From contig JADFAD010000012.1 in assembly GCA_015665455.1 (NCBI GenBank), positions 21,606 to 85,605 on the forward strand: 64,000 bases of DNA, in the 5' to 3' direction. The notes under the pieces were generated by a model. It saw only the letters and a list, made by a program, of their open reading frames with translations, made no database searches and had not been told where the DNA came from. This document shows positions 7,713 to 18,339 of the stretch, piece after piece. Origin of the DNA: Oceanospirillaceae bacterium (GTDB taxonomy: Bacteria; Pseudomonadota; Gammaproteobacteria; Pseudomonadales; Litoribrevibacteraceae). Numbering within the stretch: position 1 is the stretch's first letter; the number at the start of each line of letters is the position of its first letter. The translations under genes were made by a program, and so were the position numbers.

Positions 7713-9644
7713 ATGATTCATTTATTTTTCTCTGTGTCTCGTGTTTATAAGCGCCTTATATCTCTTTGTTATGATTTTTTTGCGCTTGTCTTTTCTTTCT
7801 GGGTTGCAGCAGTACTTCGTTTAGGTGATACAGATATCTATTTGAGTTTTATGGATTATCTTGCTGTTTTTGTTGCTGTTTTGTTAAGTTTGGTTGTTTT
7901 TACTCGTTTAGGTTTGTATCGAGCGGTACTTCGCTATATGAGTTCCCAAGCTGTTGTTTCCTTGTTAATTGGGGTTAGTGTTTCAACTGCTATCTTAATA
8001 GCAGTTGTTTACTTTACACACTCTTCTATTTCTCGAAGTGTACCTGTTATTTATTGGTTTATGGCATTGGTAGTTGTTGGTGGGCCTCGCTGGGTTGTAC
8101 GTTATATTTTTGCACACAAGATGAAACATAAAAAACAGGCGGTCATTATTTTTGGAGCTGGCAGAGCGGGTAGGCAACTACTTACTTCATTGCAATCGGG
8201 GGGGGAATATAAGGTAGTTGCATTCATTGATGAAGATCCAGGGAAGTATAGAACTGTAGTTCAGGGTGTTATGGTTTCTTCTTTTGTTGAGCTGCAAAGC
8301 TTGGTGGATAAACACTCTGTCAAGCAGGTTCTTCTTGCTTTAGGAAGTGCTAAAAAAGTTACACGTAGAGCTATTATTGATAAATTGATTCCTTTTCCTG
8401 TTGAGGTTTTAACAATACCTTCTATGGCTGATGTTGTTTCTGGCCGGGCTAGGATTGAAGAGCTAAAAGAGGTTGATATTGATGATTTGCTTGGTCGAGA
8501 ATCCGTTGAACCTAATAAGCCATTATTACTACAGTGTATTGAGTCAAAGGTAGTTATGGTTACTGGGGCCGGTGGCTCCATTGGTTCTGAGCTATGCCGT
8601 CAGATTTGTAAGTTAAACCCTAAATCATTGGTTCTTTTTGAACTTTCAGAATTCGCTTTGTACGCAATTGAAAGAGAGTTACTGACCTATCAAAAAAAGA
8701 ATAATTTGAGTTTTTCTATTTATCCATTCTTGGGGTCAGTTCAACACAAAAAACGGCTTTGCGAGGTAATGAAGCTAACAGGTGCTCAAACAGTCTATCA
8801 TGCTGCTGCATATAAACATGTGCCCTTAGTCGAATTAAACGTTATTGAGGGGGTGCGTAACAATGTTTTCGGTACGTGGTTTACTGCTGAAGCCGCAATT
8901 GAGGCTAAGGTTGAAACCTTTGTTCTAATTTCTACTGATAAGGCGGTGCGTCCAACTAATTTTATGGGGGCATCCAAGAGATTAGCTGAGCTAGTTTTAC
9001 AAGCTAAGTCTTATGCTAATAATCATACAACCCGGTTTTCTATGGTTCGATTTGGTAATGTATTAGGGTCTTCTGGATCTGTTGTTCCTCTATTTCGATC
9101 ACAGATCAAAGCCGGCGGTCCAATTACTTTAACTCACCCTGAAATAACTCGTTTCTTTATGACTATTCCTGAGGCATCACAGTTAGTTATACAAGCAGGA
9201 GCAATGGGTAAGGGGGGGGATGTTTTTGTTTTGGATATGGGCGAGTCAGTCAAAATAATGGATTTAGCTACTCGTATGGTTAACTTAATGGGGTTAACCG
9301 TGATATCTAAAAGTCAACCTGGTGATATTGAGATTATTCATACTGGTCTAAGGCCGGGTGAAAAGCTCTATGAAGAACTGTTGATAGGTGAAAATGTCGA
9401 GGGGACTAGTCACCCTAAAATAATGACAGCATCAGAAGAGTATTTAGAATGGAGCGAAATGGAGGTTCTGCTTAAGAGGCTTGATCATGCCTGTCACTCA
9501 ATGGATTGTAATCGTGTTAAAGAGCTAATTTTATCTGCCCCTGTGGGCTATGATCCGCAGCATGGAGTTAAAGATATGTTATGGGAGTTTGTTAATGATA
9601 ACCCTTGTACGCCTAATATAACGAAAATTCCTAAGAATGCTTGA
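7713..9644 (+). CDS. WbpM/CapD-type UDP-N-acetylhexosamine 4,6-dehydratase
   Basis: Membrane-anchored nucleotide-sugar dehydratase, 643 residues. Four N-terminal hydrophobic spans (to about residue 125) are followed by a CoA-binding-like Rossmann region with GAGRAGRQ near residue 148, then the catalytic Polysacc_synt_2 domain with a second dinucleotide motif TGAGGSIGSE near residue 283. The active-site region STDKAVRPTN-FMGASKR near residue 407 carries Met in place of the Tyr of the usual YxxxK, as in WbpM, PglF and CapD. Length and domain order match WbpM. It forms the 4-keto-6-deoxy intermediate used for QuiNAc, FucNAc or bacillosamine. In Pseudomonas, wbpM closes the O-antigen cluster, as this gene closes the membrane-polysaccharide part here. 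Confidence 0.92.
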   Translation: MIHLFFSVSRVYKRLISLCYDFFALVFSFWVAAVLRLGDTDIYLSFMDYLAVFVAVLLSLVVFTRLGLYRAVLRYMSSQAVVSLLIGVSVSTAILIAVVYFTHSSISRSVPVIYWFMALVVVGGPRWVVRYIFAHKMKHKKQAVIIFGAGRAGRQLLTSLQSGGEYKVVAFIDEDPGKYRTVVQGVMVSSFVELQSLVDKHSVKQVLLALGSAKKVTRRAIIDKLIPFPVEVLTIPSMADVVSGRARIEELKEVDIDDLLGRESVEPNKPLLLQCIESKVVMVTGAGGSIGSELCRQICKLNPKSLVLFELSEFALYAIERELLTYQKKNNLSFSIYPFLGSVQHKKRLCEVMKLTGAQTVYHAAAYKHVPLVELNVIEGVRNNVFGTWFTAEAAIEAKVETFVLISTDKAVRPTNFMGASKRLAELVLQAKSYANNHTTRFSMVRFGNVLGSSGSVVPLFRSQIKAGGPITLTHPEITRFFMTIPEASQLVIQAGAMGKGGDVFVLDMGESVKIMDLATRMVNLMGLTVISKSQPGDIEIIHTGLRPGEKLYEELLIGENVEGTSHPKIMTASEEYLEWSEMEVLLKRLDHACHSMDCNRVKELILSAPVGYDPQHGVKDMLWEFVNDNPCTPNITKIPKNA

Positions 9645-9916
9645 ATGCTTATATTTTAATTCTATTTTCAAGCTTCGATGATTTCTCCTTTAAAGGGTTC
9701 TTTCATGCTCTAGGCTATGTTATTACATTATCATTGTTTTATTAATGTTCTTGTTGGTTGTTTTAAAGGTATCAACTTCTTATTTAGTTTGGTATTTGAT
9801 AATTAAGTTTAGATTTTACCTGATTCTGATGAGTTCTAAGTTTTGATATGGCCTTTTACTAAAGTCCTTGAGTATCTTATTTAGTTGTAATTAATTTTAA
9901 ATGGAGTTAAACGTAT

Positions 9917-11083
9917 ATGAAAATTGCTGTGGCTGGTATTGGCTATGTAGGTCTTTCCAATGCTGTACTTTTGGCTCAACATCACGAAGTTGTGGCTATT
10001 GATCTGATACCTGAAAAGATTGAAGCGCTAAATAATAAACAATCACCTATTGTTGATTCAGAAATAGAGAGTTATCTAGTTAATAAGTCGTTGAACTTAT
10101 TAGCTACAAGTGATAAGGCGTTGGCATATGGGCATGCTGATTATGTGATTATTGCAACTCCTACTGACTATGATATAGAAACTAATTACTTTAATACTAA
10201 ATCAGTGGAAGCTGTTATTTCTGATGTATTGGAAGTAAACCCTTCTGCTGTGATGGTTATTAAGTCAACAGTGCCTGTTGGTTACACTAAATCAGTTAAG
10301 GAAAAGTTTGGTATAGAGAATATCATATTTTCGCCTGAATTCTTAAGAGAGGGGTTAGCTTTGTATGATAATTTGCACCCTTCTAGAATCATTGTTGGTG
10401 AGCAAAGTGAGAGAGCAGGAATCTTTGCTGATTTACTAAAGCAAGGCGCTGTGAAAGAAGATGTTCCCGTCCTATTTGTAGATTCAACAGAAGCGGAGGC
10501 TGTGAAGCTATTTTCAAACACCTATCTTGCGTTGAGAGTCTCATACTTTAACGAGTTGGATACCTATGCTGAAACACATGGTTTGAATACCCGACAAATC
10601 ATTGAGGGTGTGAGTTTAGATCCTCGTATTGGTAGTCATTATAATAATCCATCCTTTGGGTATGGCGGCTATTGTTTACCAAAAGATACAAAGCAACTTC
10701 GAGCGAATTATGATGACGTACCCAATGAAATTATTGGTGCGATCGTTGATGCAAATACAACTCGTAAAGATTTTATTGCAGATTCTATCCTTAAGAGAAA
10801 TCCAAAAGTTGTTGGGATTTACCGTCTAATTATGAAATCTGGTTCTGATAACTTTAGGGCGTCAGCAATACAGGGGGTTATGAAGCGTATTAAAGCTAAG
10901 GGGGTTGAGGTTGTGGTTTATGAGCCTGTTCTTGAGCAAGAAGAGTTCTTTTATTCGGAAGTTATGACAGATCTTGATAGGTTTAAAGCAAAGGCTGATG
11001 TTATAGTGTCCAATAGAATGGTACACGAATTAGTTGATGTCGTTGATAAAGTTTATACTCGCGATGTTTTTAATGCTGATTAA
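9917..11083 (+). CDS. ugd: UDP-glucose 6-dehydrogenase
   Basis: Oxidises UDP-glucose to UDP-glucuronate with two NAD+, supplying uronic acid for surface glycans. 388 residues, the usual length of the short bacterial type. N-terminal Rossmann motif [17 protein letters not shown] block near residue 140; active-site Cys at residue 253 in [14 protein letters not shown] lies upstream of ATG 9917. A 272-bp spacer separates it from the dehydratase, so it may have its own promoter; I see no convincing -35/-10 pair there. galE follows 36 bp downstream in the same direction. Confidence 0.95.
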   Translation: MKIAVAGIGYVGLSNAVLLAQHHEVVAIDLIPEKIEALNNKQSPIVDSEIESYLVNKSLNLLATSDKALAYGHADYVIIATPTDYDIETNYFNTKSVEAVISDVLEVNPSAVMVIKSTVPVGYTKSVKEKFGIENIIFSPEFLREGLALYDNLHPSRIIVGEQSERAGIFADLLKQGAVKEDVPVLFVDSTEAEAVKLFSNTYLALRVSYFNELDTYAETHGLNTRQIIEGVSLDPRIGSHYNNPSFGYGGYCLPKDTKQLRANYDDVPNEIIGAIVDANTTRKDFIADSILKRNPKVVGIYRLIMKSGSDNFRASAIQGVMKRIKAKGVEVVVYEPVLEQEEFFYSEVMTDLDRFKAKADVIVSNRMVHELVDVVDKVYTRDVFNAD

Positions 11084-11119
11084 TTTCGTATCTTTTAAGC
11101 GGACTTTAGATAGTATTTT

Positions 11120-12139
11120 ATGAGTAAGTCAATATTGGTAACTGGCGGTGCTGGTTATATTGGAAGTCACACTGTTTTGTTACTACTTCAGGCTGGTTAT
11201 ACAGTTGTTGTTGTAGATAACTTAAGTAACTCAAGTGAAGAATCATTACTTAGAGTTTCGAGAATAACCTCTCGAGCCGTTAAGTTCTATGATGTTGATA
11301 TTCGCGACTATGATGCTTTGGAAAGGGTTTTTAAAGATTATAAGTTTGATTTTGTTATACACTTTGCTGGTTTAAAAGCCGTTGGAGAGTCAGTAAATCA
11401 ACCTTTGAGCTATTACAGGAATAACGTTGAGGGTACATTGACTCTTTGTCGTGTAATGAATAAATATAATGTGAAGTCAATAGTCTTTAGTTCTTCCGCG
11501 ACTGTTTACGGTAACCCTGATTCTGTTCCTATTTCAGAGAACTTCCCAACTTCGGCAACTAATCCCTATGGCCGCTCTAAGCTAATTGTTGAACAAGTCT
11601 TTCAGGACTTATATGTCTCTGATTCGGATTGGAATATTTCTTTATTGAGGTATTTTAATCCAGTAGGTGCTCACCCAAGTGGCTTAATAGGTGAAAACCC
11701 TAGTGGTATACCTAATAACTTGATGCCTTATATTGCTGAAACTGCTATTGGAAAGCGGGATAAATTGTCTGTGTTTGGTGGGGACTATAATACTCACGAT
11801 GGGACTGGTGTACGGGACTATATTCATGTAATGGATCTCGCTGAAGGTCATTTAAAAGCTATAGACTTTCTACAAGAGTCTAAAGGCTTGCATATTCACA
11901 ATCTTGGTACAGGTAAGGGGTATAGTGTACTTGATATGGTAAATGCTTTTAGTGCTGTTTCAGGGATGGCCGTATCCTATGAAATTATTGAAAGGCGTAG
12001 CGGTGATATTGCTGAATGTTATGCTGATCCAACGAAAGCACAAAAAGAGTTGAATTGGACAGCAACACGTTCTATTGAAGATATGTGCCGGGATACATGG
12101 AGCTGGCAGAGTAAAAATCCTAACGGATATTCTGATTGA
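11120..12139 (+). CDS. galE: UDP-glucose 4-epimerase
   Basis: Interconverts UDP-glucose and UDP-galactose (NAD+-dependent), providing galactose residues for surface glycans and serving galactose metabolism. 339 residues, the usual length. N-terminal TGGAGYIGSH, FSSSATVYG with the catalytic Ser/Thr, and the Y150/K154 pair in NPYGRSK closely match E. coli GalE. C-terminal RRSGDIAECYADP is the conserved substrate-binding block. It follows ugd in the same direction and is the last gene before the tRNA-Leu promoter. Confidence 0.95.
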   Translation: MSKSILVTGGAGYIGSHTVLLLLQAGYTVVVVDNLSNSSEESLLRVSRITSRAVKFYDVDIRDYDALERVFKDYKFDFVIHFAGLKAVGESVNQPLSYYRNNVEGTLTLCRVMNKYNVKSIVFSSSATVYGNPDSVPISENFPTSATNPYGRSKLIVEQVFQDLYVSDSDWNISLLRYFNPVGAHPSGLIGENPSGIPNNLMPYIAETAIGKRDKLSVFGGDYNTHDGTGVRDYIHVMDLAEGHLKAIDFLQESKGLHIHNLGTGKGYSVLDMVNAFSAVSGMAVSYEIIERRSGDIAECYADPTKAQKELNWTATRSIEDMCRDTWSWQSKNPNGYSD

Positions 12140-12171
12140 GTCTCTTTCTTTAAAAACTCTAACAAAAACAG

Positions 12172-12199
12172 TTGACGGGTGTGAATGCATACGTATAAT
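12172..12199 (+). promoter_or_regulatory. Sigma70-type promoter for tRNA-Leu
   Basis: TTGACG at 12172-12177 and a perfect TATAAT at 12194-12199 separated by 16 bp, about 48 bp before the tRNA-Leu 5' end. Confidence 0.75.
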
Positions 12200-12247
12200 G
12201 CGTCTCACTCTTTAACGGAAGAGCTAAAGCTTTTTCGTATCTAAAGT

Positions 12248-12332
12248 GCCAGTGTGGTGAAATTGGTAGACACGTCGGATTCAAAATCCGATTTCTTCGG
12301 AAGTGGCGGTTCGAGTCCGCCCACTGGTACCA
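12248..12332 (+). tRNA. tRNA-Leu (anticodon CAA)
   Basis: 85-nt class II tRNA with a long variable arm. Acceptor GCCAGTG pairs with CACTGGT (G1-U72 wobble) followed by ACCA encoded in the DNA. The anticodon stem TCGGA/TCCGA encloses the loop TTCAAAA, giving anticodon CAA. The T arm has GGTTCGAGTCC. It separates the polysaccharide genes from the housekeeping queA-tgt block. Such tRNA 3' ends are common integration sites; no duplicated 3' end was noticed in the window. Confidence 0.96.
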
Positions 12333-12455
12333 TTCTTAATTTGTTTTTCTAAGCTTTATCTAATTCCTTTTTCTGTGTTTTTCCGTTAAGCTACTGTCCC
12401 GTTTTTACGCTCAGCTTGGGCTCTTTATCTTGTTGTTGGTAGTGTATTTTCTCTT

Positions 12456-13499
12456 ATGGACGTTTCCCAGTTTGATTTTGATTTACCCAAAGAACTAATT
12501 GCTAGTCAGCCGTTAGCAAATCGAAGCTCATCACGTTTGCTAGTCGTGAATGATGATGAATCTAATTCCCATCTGCAGTTTACTGATGTCTTTGGGTTGC
12601 TAAATTCAGGTGATTTACTTGTTTTTAATGATACGAAAGTTATTCCTGCCAGGATGTTTGGGCAAAAAGAATCAGGTGGGAAAATTGAAGTGCTTATTGA
12701 GCGTGTTTTAGATGATCGAAATGCACTTGCCCATGTTCGTTCAAATCGTTCCCCAAAACCAGGCGCTCGTATTCTTCTTGAGGGCAAGCAGTGGGTTGAA
12801 GTGGTTGGTCGTTCAGATGCTTTATTCCAATTGAGATTTGATGATCAAGGTTGGTCTGTATTGCAGGCGTTAGAGGAACTTGGTCATATGCCTCTACCGC
12901 CCTATATGGAGCGAGAAGATCAGTTGGAGGATCGCGAACGTTATCAGACGGTATACGCTGACAAGCCGGGGGCAGTTGCGGCCCCTACAGCAGGTTTGCA
13001 TTTTGATGATGAATTACTTGCTCGATTACAAGCAAAGGGGGTTGAGTTCGCTTATGTTACTCTGCACGTCGGGGCAGGTACGTTTCAGCCAGTTAAGGTT
13101 GAAAAGATAAGCGATCATGTGATGCATTCAGAGTATATTGAAGTAAGTGAAAACGTCTGTAATCAAGTAAAATCATGTAAGGCTCGCGGTGGTAGAGTTG
13201 TCGCGGTAGGTACAACGAGTGTGAGAAGCCTTGAATCTGCATGCTGGAAAAGCTCATTGCCAAACGCTGAAATTTCTCCATATTATGGCGAAACGGATAT
13301 TTTTATTAATCCAGGTTATAACTGGAATGTTGTGGATTGTATGATTACTAATTTTCATTTACCTGAATCAACGTTAATAATGCTTGTTTCTGCGTTTTCG
13401 GGTTATGAAAATATCATGTCTTCTTATAAAGAGGCAATTAAGGAAAAATATCGATTTTTTAGTTATGGTGACGCAATGTTTTTAACTAAAAAAGTCTAA
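12456..13499 (+). CDS. queA: S-adenosylmethionine:tRNA ribosyltransferase-isomerase
   Basis: Cytoplasmic enzyme that transfers and isomerises the ribosyl part of SAM onto 7-aminomethyl-7-deazaguanine in tRNA, forming epoxyqueuosine. 347 residues as expected. Recognisable family blocks: [12 protein letters not shown] at the N-terminus, [13 protein letters not shown] near residue 55, AAPTAGLHF near residue 175 and [13 protein letters not shown] near residue 205, then NFHLPESTL. Start at ATG 12456 gives the normal N-terminus although no strong ribosome-binding site is visible. The next gene is tgt, the preceding enzyme of the same pathway. Confidence 0.97.
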   Translation: MDVSQFDFDLPKELIASQPLANRSSSRLLVVNDDESNSHLQFTDVFGLLNSGDLLVFNDTKVIPARMFGQKESGGKIEVLIERVLDDRNALAHVRSNRSPKPGARILLEGKQWVEVVGRSDALFQLRFDDQGWSVLQALEELGHMPLPPYMEREDQLEDRERYQTVYADKPGAVAAPTAGLHFDDELLARLQAKGVEFAYVTLHVGAGTFQPVKVEKISDHVMHSEYIEVSENVCNQVKSCKARGGRVVAVGTTSVRSLESACWKSSLPNAEISPYYGETDIFINPGYNWNVVDCMITNFHLPESTLIMLVSAFSGYENIMSSYKEAIKEKYRFFSYGDAMFLTKKV

Positions 13500-13557
13500 G
13501 TTTGAAGTTGAACTTGTTTTTTAAAGTTTAGTCTCTATTAAAGCTATGTATTAATGA

Positions 13558-14718
<1,161 letters not shown>

Positions 14719-14727
14719 TTTTTTTAT

Positions 14728-14751
14728 GATCTGTTGAGCGTTCAATAGATC
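14728..14751 (+). terminator. Hairpin between tgt and yajC
   Basis: Ten-base-pair stem (GATCTGTTGA with TCAATAGATC, one G-U) and a GCGT loop just after tgt. It is followed by only a short T-rich stretch, so it may be an attenuator or RNA-processing hairpin instead of a full terminator. Confidence 0.35.
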
Positions 14752-14784
14752 CAAGTTTTAGTTTGTTAACAAAGGAGTAATTCA

Positions 14785-15126
14785 GTGAGCTTTTTTATTT
14801 CTCAGGCAGTGGCCGAAGGTGCAGCAGCGGCACAACCAGCAGGTCCAAGTGCTGTAGGTCAGTTGGTCATGTTGGGTGGTTTTGTTTTAATTTTTTATTT
14901 TCTTTTGTGGCGTCCGCAATCTAAGCGAGCAAAAGAACATAAGGATTTGATTGGTAATATTGGTAAGGGTGATGAAGTAGCAACGAATGGCGGTATGTTA
15001 GGTAAGATTACTGCTGTTACTGATGATTATGTTGCTCTTGAAATTGCTGATAATACTGAAATCAAGGTACAGAAGGTTGCTGTTACAGCTGTTTTGCCTA
15101 AAGGTACAATTAAGTCAGTAAAGTAA
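14785..15126 (+). CDS. yajC: Preprotein translocase accessory subunit YajC
   Basis: Small inner-membrane protein of the SecDF-YajC complex that assists protein export. 113 residues: a short Ala-rich N-terminus, one membrane helix at about residues 25-42, the LLWRPQSKRAKEHK basic segment and a C-terminal domain with GDEVATNGGMLGKI. Starts at GTG 14785 with AAAGGAG 8 nt upstream. Followed by secD and secF as in most gammaproteobacteria. Confidence 0.96.
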   Translation: MSFFISQAVAEGAAAAQPAGPSAVGQLVMLGGFVLIFYFLLWRPQSKRAKEHKDLIGNIGKGDEVATNGGMLGKITAVTDDYVALEIADNTEIKVQKVAVTAVLPKGTIKSVK

Positions 15127-15192
15127 TTCGATTGGGGTGTTAATAGTATCAACTATCTATTATCTATCGGGTTTATTTAAAGAGAAAAGTAT

Positions 15193-15214
15193 ACGGCTGG
15201 TTTAATCCAGTCGT
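15193..15214 (+). promoter_or_regulatory. Hairpin in the yajC-secD leader
   Basis: Inverted repeat ACGGCTGG/CCAGTCGT (one G-U) with a 6-nt loop, followed by a T-rich tract, inside the 147-bp yajC-secD spacer. Could be a partial terminator or attenuator before secD. Confidence 0.3.
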
Positions 15215-15273
15215 TATTGTTTTTAGATTGAGGGCGTTCGTGCTCTCATTCAGGATGAAAGTAAGGCACGAAA

Positions 15274-17133
15274 ATGCTAAATCGATATCCCTTGTGGAAA
15301 TATCTGATCATATTGGCTGTAGTTGTAATTGGTTGTGTTTACGCTGCTCCTAATTTGTATCCAGAAGACCCTGCCGTTCAAATTTCAGAAACGAGAAGCA
15401 GTGGGTCTCTAAATAACTCAAAGCTTCAAAACATACGGAATATTCTTGAAGAAGCAAATATTCAGGTTTTGAAAGAAGAGAATGAAGATAAAAAGGCGTT
15501 GTTTCGTTTCAACTCTGGTGCAGATCAAATAAAAGCTAAGCCTCTTATTGAAGGGGTGTTAGGTCAGGAATTTATTGTTGCTTTAAATATGGCTCCGACT
15601 ACGCCTGAGTGGTTGTCTTCGTTGGGTGCTAACCCTATGAAGCTTGGTTTGGATTTGCGCGGCGGTGTTCATTTCTTGCTTGAAGTGGATATGGAGAAAG
15701 CGATTACTCAGCGTATGGAGGTTTATGCTGGTGAAATTAAACGTTTCCTTCGCACAGAAAAGATTCGCTACCGTCGAGTTGAGTTAAAGGCTGATGATCT
15801 GGAGCTGACTTTCCGTAAAGCGGAAGACAGGGAAGATGCTCGAAATACTTTGCGTCGAGAATATCAAGACTTTGTTGCTTCAGAAAAAGAAGATGGTAAG
15901 TATTTCTATTTAAATCTTTCTTTGACGGATGCGAAAATAAAAGAAATTAAAGATTATGCGATTACTCAAAACTTAACTACGTTACGCAATCGTGTTAATG
16001 AATTGGGTGTTGCTGAGCCTCTTGTGCAGAAGCAAGGTCAAGATCGTATTGTTGTTCAATTGCCTGGCGTTCAAGATACGGCGGCAGCAAAGCGTGTTTT
16101 AGGTGCGACAGCTAATCTGCAGTTTCGTTTAGAAGCTTTGCCTGATGCGTCTGTGACTCAGCGCCAATCTTTCAGTTTTAGGGATAACCCTAATCGTAGG
16201 GCTAATATCGAAAAAGACATAATTATTACTGGCGAAAGTGTTTCTACTGCGTCTTTGGGCTTTGATGAGAATGGTTTACCTCAGGTTAATATCTCTTTGG
16301 ATGCGAGCGGTGGTAAATTGATGCATCGTGTCACTCGAAAAGCGGTTGGTCGTAAAATGGCGGTCATATTTATCGAGCATAAGACACGAACTATTAATAA
16401 AGTTGTTGAAGGTGAAATAGTTGAGGAGCGTATAAAGTATTCTCAACAGGGCATCATTAGTTTAGCGACGATTCAAAGTCCTCTAGGGAATAGCTTTAGG
16501 ATCACTGGTCTAGATAGTCCACAAGAGGCGTCAGAACTGTCTTTACTTTTAAGGGCGGGTTCACTTGCTGCACCAATTTACTTTGTTGAAGAAAGAACTG
16601 TTGGTCCTAGTTTAGGGCAAGAAAATATTGACCTTGGTGTCACTTCTGTTCAGATAGGTTTGTCACTTGTTCTTGTTTTTATGGTTCTCTTTTATCGGGT
16701 TTTCGGTATCGTTGCAAATGTTGCCCTTGTTCTTAATTTAGTCGTTTTGGTTGCAGTAATGTCTTTGATGTCTGCAACATTAACTCTGCCTGGAATAGCG
16801 GGGATTGTCTTAACTGTTGGTATGGCTGTTGATGCGAATGTCTTAATCTTCTCTCGAATTAGAGAAGAGTTGAAAAATGGTGCGCCACCTCAATCAGCAA
16901 TTCATGCTGGCTATGAGCGAGCATTCGTTACAATTTTTGATGCTAATCTAACAACGTTGATTGTGGCAGTTATTTTATTCTCTGTTGGGACGGGTCCTGT
17001 GAAAGGCTTTGCTGTTACTTTGATGGTAGGTATTACTACATCGATGTTCACTGCAATTATGTTTACTCGCGGTGTTGTTAATTTGATTTATGGTGGTCGA
17101 AACATTAAATCACTATCGATTGGAGGAGTGTAG
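15274..17133 (+). CDS. secD: Protein translocase subunit SecD
   Basis: Inner-membrane RND-type subunit using proton motive force to aid late steps of Sec export. 619 residues. One N-terminal helix, a large periplasmic domain including LGLDLRGGVHFLLEVD near residue 125 and an NRVNELGVAEP repeat, then five C-terminal helices with GIVLTVGMAVDANVLIFSRIREE, the conserved D-x2-N motif of the proton pathway. AAGG precedes ATG 15274. Stop is 3 nt before secF, with secF's GGAGG ribosome-binding site inside the secD end, so the pair is co-translated. Confidence 0.97.
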   Translation: MLNRYPLWKYLIILAVVVIGCVYAAPNLYPEDPAVQISETRSSGSLNNSKLQNIRNILEEANIQVLKEENEDKKALFRFNSGADQIKAKPLIEGVLGQEFIVALNMAPTTPEWLSSLGANPMKLGLDLRGGVHFLLEVDMEKAITQRMEVYAGEIKRFLRTEKIRYRRVELKADDLELTFRKAEDREDARNTLRREYQDFVASEKEDGKYFYLNLSLTDAKIKEIKDYAITQNLTTLRNRVNELGVAEPLVQKQGQDRIVVQLPGVQDTAAAKRVLGATANLQFRLEALPDASVTQRQSFSFRDNPNRRANIEKDIIITGESVSTASLGFDENGLPQVNISLDASGGKLMHRVTRKAVGRKMAVIFIEHKTRTINKVVEGEIVEERIKYSQQGIISLATIQSPLGNSFRITGLDSPQEASELSLLLRAGSLAAPIYFVEERTVGPSLGQENIDLGVTSVQIGLSLVLVFMVLFYRVFGIVANVALVLNLVVLVAVMSLMSATLTLPGIAGIVLTVGMAVDANVLIFSRIREELKNGAPPQSAIHAGYERAFVTIFDANLTTLIVAVILFSVGTGPVKGFAVTLMVGITTSMFTAIMFTRGVVNLIYGGRNIKSLSIGGV

Positions 17134-17136
17134 CTC

Positions 17137-18093
17137 ATGGCATTATCAGATATCCAAATCGACTTCATGGGAAAGCGTAAAATTGCTACGTTTTTCTCTT
17201 TAGTTTTGTTGATTGCTTCATTGACGTCTTTAGCTGTGAATGGTTTGAAATTTGGGCTGGATTTTACTGGAGGAACATTAATTGAGGTTGAATATGAGCA
17301 AACGCCTCCGTTATCAGAGATACGTTCCTTACTTGAGGGGGCTCAATACAAAAATGTTGTGGTTCAAACTTTTGGCAAGCCAAATGATGTGTTGATTCGA
17401 ATGCAAAGCGATAAGCCTGGTTTGGGTGAGGAAGTGTTGACTTCACTGAAATCTGGTTCTGAATCCGAAGTTATATTGCGTCGTACTGAATATGTCGGCC
17501 CTCAGGTTGGTGATGAGCTTCGTGAGCGTGGTGGATTGGGGATGCTCTTTGCGCTCTTGGTTGTTATGGCTTATGTAGCGGTTCGGTTTCAATATAAGTT
17601 CTCTGTAGGGGCTGTGTTTGCCCTAATGCATGATGTGGTTATTGTGCTTGGTTTCTTTTCTTTGTTTCAGTTTGACTTTGATTTGACGGTTCTTGGTGCT
17701 GTATTAGCTGTTATTGGTTATTCTCTGAATGATACGATTGTTGTATCAGATAGAATTAGAGAGAACTTTAGAATTGTAAGAATTGATTCTTCGGTTGATA
17801 TTATTAACCAATCATTGAATGAGACTTTAGGGCGAACGTTGATGACTTCTTTGACTACAATGCTGGTGCTATTAGCTTTGTATATCTTTGGAGGATCAAG
17901 TTTAGAGGGCTTCTCTTTAGCTCTTTTAGTTGGTGTGGTTATTGGTACGTACTCTTCAGTGTACGTTGCTGGGACAATGCTACTTGCTCTTGGTATCTCT
18001 CGTGAAGATATGATAGCGCCAGTGAAGCCTGAGGCAGAAGAGGGTGAAATTGAGGGTGATTATGAAGAGCCTAGGCCTGAAGATTTCAGATGA
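17137..18093 (+). CDS. secF: Protein translocase subunit SecF
   Basis: Partner of SecD. 318 residues with one N-terminal helix, a short periplasmic domain containing LKFGLDFTGGTLIEVEY, and five C-terminal helices with AVIGYSLNDTIVVSDRIREN, the SecF counterpart of the SecD proton-pathway motif. The C-terminus is acidic (EEGEIEGDYEEP), a common SecF tail. A strong terminator lies about 20 bp downstream, closing the queA-to-secF block. Confidence 0.97.
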   Translation: MALSDIQIDFMGKRKIATFFSLVLLIASLTSLAVNGLKFGLDFTGGTLIEVEYEQTPPLSEIRSLLEGAQYKNVVVQTFGKPNDVLIRMQSDKPGLGEEVLTSLKSGSESEVILRRTEYVGPQVGDELRERGGLGMLFALLVVMAYVAVRFQYKFSVGAVFALMHDVVIVLGFFSLFQFDFDLTVLGAVLAVIGYSLNDTIVVSDRIRENFRIVRIDSSVDIINQSLNETLGRTLMTSLTTMLVLLALYIFGGSSLEGFSLALLVGVVIGTYSSVYVAGTMLLALGISREDMIAPVKPEAEEGEIEGDYEEPRPEDFR

Positions 18094-18111
18094 TTCTTTA
18101 GTTGGGTTTTT

Positions 18112-18146
18112 AAAAGGGCTTTAGAGTAAATCTAAAGCCCTTTTTT
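18112..18146 (+). terminator. Rho-independent terminator after secF
   Basis: Perfect stem AAAAGGGCTTTAGA / TCTAAAGCCCTTTT with a 5-nt loop and a run of six T. Confidence 0.9.
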
Positions 18147-18300
18147 GTTGGTTAGGTTTTTTGTCTAATGGGATTTAAGTGAGTGTTGGGCTTAACAGGA
18201 TTTTGATAATTTGACTTTATTATAGGTGGGTATTATAGGGGGTAGATTTATGATCGTTTGTTTGATCTGTTCAGAAAGAAAATTAGGAGTGATTTATTAC

Positions 18301-18334
18301 TTTCCAGCTCCATAATGATTATGGAGTTGGAAGA
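18301..18334. repeat. Inverted repeat at the 3' end of the H-NS-like gene
   Basis: Long imperfect palindrome (CCAGCTCCATAA, TGA loop, TTATGGAGTTGG plus flanking pairs) beginning 6 bp beyond the stop of the - strand H-NS-like gene. There is no T-run on either strand, so it is not a canonical terminator; it may stabilise the 3' end of that mRNA. The rest of 18147-18300 shows no recognisable feature. Confidence 0.4.
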
Positions 18335-18339
18335 GTCTT

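Noticed and set aside
12248..12332. Active attachment site at tRNA-Leu
   Set aside because: No integrase gene and no noticed repeat of the tRNA 3' end within the window; kept only as a possibility in the findings.
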